This document shows, one piece after another, positions 1-5,119 of a stretch of DNA of 6,404 nucleotides. Under the pieces are notes generated by a model. That model was not told the DNA's origin, did no database searches, and worked only from the letters and a program-made list of their open reading frames with translations. Source of the stretch: Methanobacteriota archaeon (lineage in GTDB: Archaea > Halobacteriota > Methanosarcinia > Methanosarcinales > Methanosarcinaceae); assembly GCA_030837265.1 (NCBI GenBank), contig JAUPKV010000390.1:1-6404 (forward strand), read 5' to 3'. The translations under genes were made by a program, and so were the position numbers. Every line of letters begins with the position of its first letter. The first letter of the stretch is position 1.

Positions 1-992
1 AGGTCCGCAAACATGAAGTCCGGATTTTTCTCTATAACCCACTCGGATTCCACTTCAACTGAGGTTCCGGCCAGGCCTGCTGCAATATTAAGTCCACCTG
101 CCCCTTCAGCTACCTTACCTGCACTGGAATCTGCAGGAGTTATAACCCACCAATTCTCATCGCCTCCGGACATGTATTCATAATAAAAAGCAGGCATATC
201 GGCGGCCTTCAGGCCTTTGGTTCGTTCTTTTACGAGATCCTCATAACTTTTCATCCAGCTTAAGAGGTCTTTCGCCTCTTTTTCCTTCCCCAGGACAAAG
301 CCCATGGTTGTTAAATCAGTGTATATTGTTTTTTGGGAAGCAAGACCGATTGCCACCACAGAAGTGTTCGGTAGATTTTTGGCTATTTCATCGGCATTAC
401 CTGCTTGAGAGAGAGGTAGGAGGACTATATCGGGCTTGAGCTTTAACACCATTTCATAATCAATCGACTTCCCGTGCATTCCGACCTCAGGGAGGTCCAG
501 AAGTCCAAACTCTGCCATACGCTCATGGAAAGCCTTGTCCACTCCCACAATCATGTCTTTTGTACCCAGGGCCATGAGAGTTTCTGTAGTCCGGTAATCG
601 GTGGGAATAATTTTTTTAATCGGCAAAGTTACTTTGACCTGCCTGCCAACTCCATCAACGAGTGTAATCTCTTTCGCTTTTCCAAGATTGATAAGCTCGA
701 TTTTAGTTACATCAAGTATGTTGATACTGTTATCGCATGTGGCGTCTGCGAACAACGTCTGATTATCGTTATCCGTAAATTGCTTTTGATTTCCGGAGCT
801 CAGAATTATGTTTTCGGTATATTCCACATCTTTAATATCTATGATTCCGTCTCCGTTTGCATTCCCGAGGATAGAGAGCGTGTTATTTAATTCAACAGAA
901 GAATCGGATGCGTTCGCAGAACCAGATGCAATCGCAGGTAATGTGAGCAACAGCAAGCCAACGATTATTTCAACCAGTACTTTTATTTTCAT
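1..992 (-). CDS. Dockerin-bearing ABC-transporter substrate-binding protein (FecB/BtuF-like), 3' end outside window
   Basis: Partial gene: 330 codons are visible from ATG at 990-992 and the frame stays open to base 1. Residues 1-28 form a signal peptide (K2, K4, hydrophobic core 9-18, Ala-rich cleavage area 20-28) with no lipobox cysteine. Residues 44-94 look like a type I dockerin with two EF-hand-like loops: loop 1 has N44, N46, D48, D52, D55 and loop 2 has D83, T85, D87, N91, D94. From about 110 the protein resembles periplasmic binding proteins for iron-siderophore or cobalamin: a VDGVGRQVKV-type opening, then an ALGTKDMIVGVD segment, then LKLKPDIVLL. By family knowledge it would capture a metal chelate outside the cell for an ABC importer; the ligand cannot be read from sequence. 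The start follows the cohesin gene's stop by one base, with an AGAGG site at 1000-1004. The missing end could still contain a membrane anchor, and the permease and ATPase genes, if linked, lie beyond base 1. Confidence 0.92.
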   Translation of the reverse strand, partial: MKIKVLVEIIVGLLLLTLPAIASGSANASDSSVELNNTLSILGNANGDGIIDIKDVEYTENIILSSGNQKQFTDNDNQTLFADATCDNSINILDVTKIELINLGKAKEITLVDGVGRQVKVTLPIKKIIPTDYRTTETLMALGTKDMIVGVDKAFHERMAEFGLLDLPEVGMHGKSIDYEMVLKLKPDIVLLPLSQAGNADEIAKNLPNTSVVAIGLASQKTIYTDLTTMGFVLGKEKEAKDLLSWMKSYEDLVKERTKGLKAADMPAFYYEYMSGGDENWWVITPADSSAGKVAEGAGGLNIAAGLAGTSVEVESEWVIEKNPDFMFAD

Positions 993-993
993 G

Positions 994-1596
994 CTACCGC
1001 CTCTGTTTAATGCTAAATAGACAGACAACAGCAGTCAAAGCAACCAGAGAAAGCACTATCCCAAATCCAGAAGAAGCTCTTTGTTGTGTAGCCGCTCCTT
1101 TTCCATTATCTCCTCCTTCTTTAGAACCTCCCCAGCTTGTATCGATACTCTGTGCATTGGTGTTCCCCAGCAGCCCATCGGAAATATGGAGATCACTTTT
1201 TCCGTCTCCGATTATCTCAAGCCCTATTTTAGCAAGCTGTCCGGAACCGCTTACTCCGGTGATTCCTTCCAAATTAAAGACGACTCTGACAGTTTTGCTG
1301 TCAACTGCCTTCCACTTTACAGGAATAGCTTTTTCGCCAATGCTCCCGTTATCTACACTAACAACTTTGAGGGCATCCGGATTGAATAATATGTCAAATT
1401 GTCCGGCATCAAGGTTTTCAACATTTCCTATATTTACAGTTGCATAAACCGTATTTCCCTTCACCAGCTCAGGCACACTTAAACTGACAGTTGTCTGCTG
1501 TGCCTGGCCCGGAAATACCACAAAAATAAGCAGTACAGCAAAGGAGACTCCGAATAAGACACCTTTCCTCAAATCATCCCATAATTTTTGTTTCAT
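994..1596 (-). CDS. Secreted cohesin-domain protein with C-terminal membrane anchor
   Basis: The 200-residue product has an N-terminal signal or signal-anchor segment (hydrophobic 12-29, then PGQAQQ) and one cohesin domain at about 36-145. Cohesin signatures are the opening VSLSVPELVKGNTVYATV, then GQFDILFNPDALKVVSV (66-81), and a VSGSGQLAKIGLEIIG stretch (115-130). A Gly/Ser/Lys-rich linker (155-172) leads to a hydrophobic helix (177-196) and a basic KQRR end, so the cohesin should face outward, held at the membrane. Cohesins bind dockerins, and the next gene in the operon carries a dockerin, making it the obvious partner. The tail resembles archaeosortase-type sorting tails (SGF, hydrophobic stretch, basic end) but has Ser where the PGF type has Pro, so processing is only a possibility. 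An AAGGAG site lies 14 bases before the ATG and a GAGTGATC site lies closer. The cohesin assignment rests on pattern recognition, without a profile search. Confidence 0.92.
   Translation of the reverse strand: MKQKLWDDLRKGVLFGVSFAVLLIFVVFPGQAQQTTVSLSVPELVKGNTVYATVNIGNVENLDAGQFDILFNPDALKVVSVDNGSIGEKAIPVKWKAVDSKTVRVVFNLEGITGVSGSGQLAKIGLEIIGDGKSDLHISDGLLGNTNAQSIDTSWGGSKEGGDNGKGAATQQRASSGFGIVLSLVALTAVVCLFSIKQRR
1000..1004 (-). promoter_or_regulatory. Ribosome binding site inside the end of the cohesin gene (translational coupling)
   Basis: The minus strand reads AGAGG seven bases before the ATG of the dockerin/binding-protein gene. It lies within the last codons (K-Q-R-R-stop) of the upstream cohesin gene, whose TAG ends one base before that ATG. 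This supports both the chosen start and coupled translation of the two proteins. Confidence 0.7.
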
Positions 1597-1653
1597 CCGA
1601 TCACTCTTTACTCCTTAAATCAGGCTATTTAATACTACCAAAAACGGTACTGC

Positions 1654-1666
1654 ATCCGGCACGGAT
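1654..1666. repeat. Short inverted repeat in the cohesin operon leader
   Basis: ATCCG-GCA-CGGAT is a perfect 5-base inverted repeat around a 3-base centre, 58 bases upstream of the cohesin start. It stands out as a G/C-containing island in an A/T-rich leader. It could be a small RNA hairpin or half of an operator, but arms this short arise easily by chance. Confidence 0.25.
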
Positions 1667-1844
1667 AAAGAATACATGACATCTGACACATTGTAAAAAA
1701 CAGAAAAAAATGCTCATTTCCAGTATTTTAGAGTGGCAGAGATCCATGATCCAAAATTCATAATAATTTGACAAAAAGTATTAATTAAGTAGATATTAAG
1801 TTTACTATTTGAACATAATTTTTTAAAAAATTGAAAAAAAGTAA

Positions 1845-1853
1845 TATTTTATA
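1845..1853 (-). promoter_or_regulatory. Candidate TATA box for the cohesin/dockerin operon
   Basis: The minus strand reads GTATAAAATATT, close to an archaeal TATA box. Transcription would start about 25 bases downstream, leaving a leader of roughly 230 bases before the cohesin ATG at 1596. Another TATTAAATA at 1626-1634 is so close to the gene that it would leave almost no leader and remove the ribosome binding site, so it is less likely. The assignment is weak because the region is generally A/T-rich. Confidence 0.25.
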
Positions 1854-1904
1854 CACTTATTTAATTTTTTAATTTTATTGAATTTGGATATTACGGAATT
1901 CTCC

Positions 1905-1910
1905 AAAAAA
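1905..1910 (-). terminator. Candidate oligo-U terminator of the flippase gene
   Basis: The minus strand carries TTTTTT about 52 bases after the flippase stop codon. A second run, T7 at 1834-1840, lies further on. Archaeal termination commonly uses such U tracts without a strong hairpin. In DNA this A/T-rich the runs could be chance. Confidence 0.35.
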
Positions 1911-1962
1911 GAACCTTAAATACACTGCATTTAAATTGATTAAATAAACTCCTAATCCTGGA

Positions 1963-3417
1963 TTATAATCGCGGGGGAGTAAAGCGTTTTACAAGAGAGA
2001 TTTCATGTTTGCTGAAACCACCAACTATGAACATTAAAAAAATATAGACAACAATTCCCATAACTGCTATACCAAAAAGTTCGTAGATATTTGAGATGAT
2101 GAAATGGGAAACAAATAGATACATTACAATAGAGGAAAAAATGCTTTTTACGATGTCATAAAAATGAAAATCGAATACAAAATGTTTCATTGATACGTGA
2201 ATACAAAGCACTATCATCATAAAATAAGAAATTAGAGTCGATACGGCAGCGCCACCTATACCATAGGAAGGTATCAGCAAGATGTTAAGAATTACATTAG
2301 ATGTCGCGGCTACAATATTTATGTAAGTTATAGATCTTGTTTCTTTGACCAGGAAAATGATATTGACAAAAATTTGAAAAATGCCTGCCATAAGTCCGGA
2401 AAGGGCTATTATGGGAATTACGAACCAGCCTGAAAGGAATTCTTCAGTAGTAAAAACTCCTAATAACGGCTTTGCAAGGGCAGAAATCCCAAAGACTGCA
2501 GGAATGGTAATGAGAAGGAAATACCTTAAGGAATGTGACATATAGATTCTTACCTGGTCTATTTTATTTTCATCAAATAACTTTGAGATTTCAGGAAGGA
2601 GAATAAGCTGTAAAGGGCTTACTAAAAGTTGTATGAGATTTCCAATAGAACAGGCTGCTGAATAGACTCCAACACTTCCCAGACCGAGAAAATAAGTAAC
2701 CAGATATCTATCACTTGATTCAGTGACCCATCTTATAAGTGCAATGGGAGTTAGTGGTAGAGAAAATTGAAGGTATTCTCGTATATAACTAAATCGGGGG
2801 ATAATGAATCCTATTTGAGCTACAATAGTAAATGTAGCGATAAAAAACACTATGCTTTGAACTATTAAAGTGGCTGCAATTACACCAAAAAGACCGTATC
2901 CTAATTTAAGAAGGATAAGAATAAATAGTAACTTTGCGAATGTTTCCAGAAGAGTAAGATAGGAGAATCTCTTAATCTGCCTAAAAACCCTGAAATAAAT
3001 AAGAGATATAGATTCAATTACGTTCGAGAGAATTAAAAACGAACCAATCCGGATATAATAAGTTGCCTCAGGATCTCTAAAACCAATAGTGGCAAGAGGC
3101 TCGGCAGCAAAATAAAGCAGGAAAGAAGCCAGAAGACCTGAAACAGTAACAAGAAAAAGAATGGAATATACAGCCTCTTTTATTATTTTCTCCTCTGTCT
3201 CAGATGACAAAAACCTGACAAAACCCATGGAAAGTCCCATTAATGCAAGGGGGGAGATTAAGGATACAGTGATATTGATCTGTGCCCATAGGCCATAATC
3301 GTATATTCCAAGGGTCTTAGTGATTATAGGTAGCAGAAAAAAAGTGCCAAGGCTTGTAAGCACCTGTACTGTTCCGATGAAGCCTACATCCCTTGCAAAC
3401 TTTTGATATGACACCAT
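1963..3417 (-). CDS. Wzx-type polysaccharide/oligosaccharide flippase (MOP superfamily)
   Basis: The 484-residue product is hydrophobic almost throughout, with about 12-14 predicted membrane helices, the usual size and layout of Wzx/RfbX-like flippases. Family-like stretches include TLGIYDYGLWAQ (35-46), an FSLPLTPIAL segment (218-227), SSDRYLVTYFLGLGSVGVYS (234-253) and IPSYGIGGAAVSTLISY (382-398). By family knowledge such proteins move a lipid-linked glycan from the cytoplasmic to the outer face of the membrane. The two neighbouring glycosyltransferase genes fit that role. ATG at 3415-3417 is preceded directly by AAGGTGAT, a strong archaeal ribosome binding site, which fixes the start. A multidrug MATE exporter is a less likely alternative given the motifs and context. 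The spacer of almost 400 bases before it, with its own TATA/BRE element, suggests transcription independent of the glycosyltransferase gene upstream. Confidence 0.95.
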   Translation of the reverse strand: MVSYQKFARDVGFIGTVQVLTSLGTFFLLPIITKTLGIYDYGLWAQINITVSLISPLALMGLSMGFVRFLSSETEEKIIKEAVYSILFLVTVSGLLASFLLYFAAEPLATIGFRDPEATYYIRIGSFLILSNVIESISLIYFRVFRQIKRFSYLTLLETFAKLLFILILLKLGYGLFGVIAATLIVQSIVFFIATFTIVAQIGFIIPRFSYIREYLQFSLPLTPIALIRWVTESSDRYLVTYFLGLGSVGVYSAACSIGNLIQLLVSPLQLILLPEISKLFDENKIDQVRIYMSHSLRYFLLITIPAVFGISALAKPLLGVFTTEEFLSGWFVIPIIALSGLMAGIFQIFVNIIFLVKETRSITYINIVAATSNVILNILLIPSYGIGGAAVSTLISYFMMIVLCIHVSMKHFVFDFHFYDIVKSIFSSIVMYLFVSHFIISNIYELFGIAVMGIVVYIFLMFIVGGFSKHEISLVKRFTPPRL

Positions 3418-3425
3418 ATCACCTT
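3418..3425 (-). promoter_or_regulatory. Ribosome binding site of the flippase gene, abutting the start codon
   Basis: The minus strand reads AAGGTGAT immediately followed by ATG. This matches the complement of the archaeal 16S rRNA 3' end (GGTGAT core) and decides the start codon. Confidence 0.75.
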
Positions 3426-3463
3426 AAAAAATCATTATTAATAAAATATTTATTATAAAATTT

Positions 3464-3477
3464 AAAATCATGATTTT
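3464..3477. repeat. Perfect 14-base palindrome AAAATCATGATTTT
   Basis: The palindrome is perfect with no central spacer. It lies 47 bases before the flippase start and about 25 bases downstream of the transcription start expected from the 3523-3537 promoter element. Such a position would suit a repressor site, but no regulator is identified. Confidence 0.4.
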
Positions 3478-3522
3478 GCGGAATGCCCTTTCGTTTTGAT
3501 CCACTCAATATTCAAAGCCTTG

Positions 3523-3537
3523 TATTTAAATCCTTTT
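3523..3537 (-). promoter_or_regulatory. Likely promoter (BRE + TATA) of the flippase gene
   Basis: The minus strand reads AAAAGGA followed by TTTAAATA, a good match to an archaeal BRE plus TATA box. Transcription is expected about 25 bases downstream, near 3500, giving a leader of roughly 85 bases before the flippase ATG. Confidence 0.5.
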
Positions 3538-3693
3538 GAGCATTAATTATCCAGCTAAGTTGAAATCTTTCCTCAGGAGTTAGAGCGTACAGTTAGTGAA
3601 TAATAGTTTCCTTCATATTAAACAACTTTATTTTGAGTGGTAAACTCCAGTAAATATATCACTATACTTATATTCAGCGTTAACTTATAATTT

Positions 3694-3702
3694 ATTTATA
3701 TA
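3694..3702 (-). promoter_or_regulatory. Second candidate TATA box upstream of the flippase gene
   Basis: The minus strand reads CTATATAAATAAATTATAAG; TATATAAAT is TATA-like. It would give a leader of about 250 bases, and its upstream flank (GCCACGC) is a poor BRE, so it ranks below the element at 3523-3537. Confidence 0.3.
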
Positions 3703-3773
3703 GCGTGGCTTTCAACAAGAATAAGGTTTTTGTGTTCAATAAGATAACTCAACGAAACATAAGCCTTTGTTTT

Positions 3774-3800
3774 TAATGAATTTTTTTGAATAGTTCATTA
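3774..3800 (-). terminator. Hairpin just downstream of the glycosyltransferase stop codon
   Basis: On the minus strand TAATGAA and TTCATTA form 7-base arms around a 13-base loop, starting ten bases after the TAA at 3810-3812. A T5 run (3804-3808) lies between stop and hairpin. This may mark the transcript 3' end, but the sequence after the hairpin is A-rich, not U-rich, so it is not a classical intrinsic terminator. Confidence 0.3.
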
Positions 3801-3809
3801 TCAAAAACG

Positions 3810-4991
3810 TTAAACAATACCGGAACATATATCCAAAATTCTTCTCGCAACTCCATTCCAGCTATGGTTCTCAACAACGTACTTTCGGCCTTTCTCCCCC
3901 ATCAGAGTTCGAGTTTTTTCATTGAGAATTAATTTCACTACAGCATCTGCAAGCTCCGCAGGATTTTCCGGACCTACGGAGATCCCTCCTCCTGAAAGTT
4001 CAATCAACTCTTTTACTCCTGAAATACTACTTGCAACTATCGGTTTTCCGCAAGCAAGATATTCATATGTTTTCAGAGCCGAGAGTCCTATTTTAGCGTT
4101 CCTCCCTTTAATGAAAGGGGCGACACATACGTCAGACGCATTAATGTATAGAGGAACATCGTCATAAGGAACCCTTCCGGTAAAAATTATTTTTTCAGAA
4201 AGCTCTAACTCAGAAGTTACTTCCAGCAACTTATTTTTCATAGTTCCGTCCCCGACAACAAGGAAACGAACGTCAGGACATTTTTTCAGAATTGAAGGAG
4301 CTGCATGAATCAGAAACTCGACTCCTTGCCAGGCTGCAAGATTCCCGACAAAGCATACATATTTTACAGACTCTTCCAGCCGTAATTCTTTTCTTACTCT
4401 CTCCCGGTCCATAGGCTTGAACAAATCAATGTTTGCTCCGTTATTGACGACAAAGATTTTGCCATCGGGAACCCCATAAAGGTTAATGAGTTCCTCTTTT
4501 AGTTTATTCGTGACAGACACGATTCTGTTGCAGTATCCGTAATTAAATTTTTCTGAATAGAGTGCGAGATATGAAAAAACCCTGTATGCAAAGGACTGTG
4601 AATTATTTACTTTTAGCTCGTCCAGGACCAGCCCGTTTACTTCTACCACCGAAGGAATCCTCAAAATTTTGCACAGGAGAATAGGAAAGAACGGGAAGGA
4701 ATTTTGGCGGAGGTAAAGCACGTCTGGCCTGTTTTTGAGAATTGAATAAAGAAGGTAAAAAGGAAGCATCAGTTCATAAGACGGCTGCACAAGATATTTA
4801 TTGTCAATTATAGGTACGTATTTTACTCCAGACAAAGCACGATTTGCACTCTTCTGGCCAGGTGCGAACATAATTACATTTGTATGCTTTTTGAGATTTC
4901 CAAAGAGCTCAAGGATATGAACATTCGAACCAGATCTTGCATTGAAAGAACCGTAATAAACCAGGAAAATATTATTTATTTTTTTGAACAT
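3810..4991 (-). CDS. GT-B glycosyltransferase (GT4-like) with variant catalytic motif
   Basis: From ATG at 4989-4991 the product is 393 residues, normal for GT4-type enzymes, which transfer a sugar from an activated donor. The N-terminal domain (1-190) has YYGSFNARSGSNVHILEL near the start, RPDVLYLRQ (88-95), and closes with VVNNGANIDLFKP (181-193). The donor domain has FVGNLAAWQGVEFLIHA (214-230), FLVVGDG (243-249), a TGRVPYDDVPLYINASDV stretch (271-288) and KTYEYLACGKPIVASS (307-322). E310 matches the second Glu of the EX7E motif, but the first position is G302, and the usual Arg/Lys pair of the phosphate-binding loop is not obvious (Q222 in the Lys position). Such variants occur in some GT4-like enzymes, so activity is still likely. 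A TTG at 5037-5039 would add 16 residues, but it lies upstream of the transcription start predicted from the TATA box. The ATG has a GGAAATC site next to it. Confidence 0.93.
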   Translation of the reverse strand: MFKKINNIFLVYYGSFNARSGSNVHILELFGNLKKHTNVIMFAPGQKSANRALSGVKYVPIIDNKYLVQPSYELMLPFYLLYSILKNRPDVLYLRQNSFPFFPILLCKILRIPSVVEVNGLVLDELKVNNSQSFAYRVFSYLALYSEKFNYGYCNRIVSVTNKLKEELINLYGVPDGKIFVVNNGANIDLFKPMDRERVRKELRLEESVKYVCFVGNLAAWQGVEFLIHAAPSILKKCPDVRFLVVGDGTMKNKLLEVTSELELSEKIIFTGRVPYDDVPLYINASDVCVAPFIKGRNAKIGLSALKTYEYLACGKPIVASSISGVKELIELSGGGISVGPENPAELADAVVKLILNEKTRTLMGEKGRKYVVENHSWNGVARRILDICSGIV

Positions 4992-5046
4992 GATTTCCGT
5001 ACCAAAATGGCAAAAGTAGTTAATTAGTTTATCCCACAACTTTATT

Positions 5047-5063
5047 GAGAGAAGTATTTATAG
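5047..5063. promoter_or_regulatory. Shared divergent promoter element between the two glycosyltransferase genes
   Basis: On the plus strand purine-rich GAGAGAAG (5047-5054, BRE-like) precedes TATTTATA (5055-5062), placing a start near 5084 and a leader of about 35 bases for the plus-strand gene. On the minus strand the same octamer reads TATAAATA, preceded by ATCC; it would start transcription near 5033, about 42 bases before the ATG at 4991. The plus-strand reading is the stronger. No other good TATA box is seen in the spacer. Confidence 0.5.
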
Positions 5064-5107
5064 GATAAATTCTGTCCTCTGTCTGTTCTGATTCTTTTGA
5101 GTGAGAA

Positions 5108-5111
5108 AAGG
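5108..5111 (+). promoter_or_regulatory. Ribosome binding site of the plus-strand glycosyltransferase
   Basis: AAGG within AAAAGGT lies eight bases before the ATG at 5120 and supports that start. The GTG at 5101 is out of frame with it. Confidence 0.6.
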
Positions 5112-5119
5112 TAAAAATC

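Larger units (their letters stand above)
1597..1962. other. A/T-rich spacer between flippase and cohesin genes
   Basis: This 366-base stretch shows no convincing gene on either strand. It must hold the 3' end of the flippase transcript and the leader or promoter of the cohesin operon, both on the minus strand. Visible elements are T6 and T7 runs on the minus strand (1905-1910, 1834-1840), a perfect A/T palindrome at 1817-1832, a TATA-like box at 1845-1853, and a small G/C-containing inverted repeat at 1654-1666 in an otherwise A/T-rich leader. Confidence 0.7.
3418..3809. other. A/T-rich spacer between flippase and glycosyltransferase genes
   Basis: No gene is supported on either strand in these 392 bases; every frame is broken by frequent stops. 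The stretch holds the flippase ribosome binding site, a 14-base palindrome (3464-3477), a 7-base inverted repeat (3439-3455, arms TAATAAA/TTTATTA), two TATA-like boxes on the minus strand (3523-3530 and 3694-3702), and a hairpin just past the glycosyltransferase stop (3774-3800). It is long for two genes on the same strand with related roles. Confidence 0.7.

Noticed and set aside
474..890. Open frame on the plus strand, 138 codons
   Set aside because: It is antisense to the dockerin/binding-protein gene, whose frame has a signal peptide and recognisable domains. The plus-strand product resembles nothing and lacks a good ribosome binding site.
1010..1447. Open frame on the plus strand, 145 codons, and a second overlapping one at 1081-1389
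   Set aside because: Both are antisense to the cohesin gene and are Ser/Pro/Leu-rich, as expected of shadow translations.
1719..1740. GCCACT on the minus strand, as in the conserved box of cobalamin riboswitches
   Set aside because: Only six bases match; the surrounding conserved elements and pairing are absent, and such riboswitches are rare in archaea.
1741..1752. Direct repeat GATCC-AT-GATCC
   Set aside because: It is a single pair of five-base units with no further copies, too short to call a repeat array or operator.
1817..1832. Perfect palindrome AATTTTTTAAAAAATT
   Set aside because: It is a run of T followed by a run of A in very A/T-rich DNA; chance is a sufficient explanation.
3481..3800. 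Possible remnant gene or insertion-sequence scar in the long spacer
   Set aside because: No frame is open for a useful length on either strand, and no terminal inverted repeats or target duplication were seen.
5037..5039. TTG as start of the minus-strand glycosyltransferase
   Set aside because: The 16 extra residues do not look like a GT-B start, and the codon would lie upstream of the transcription start implied by the TATA box. The internal ATG at 4991 opens directly into the first beta-strand.
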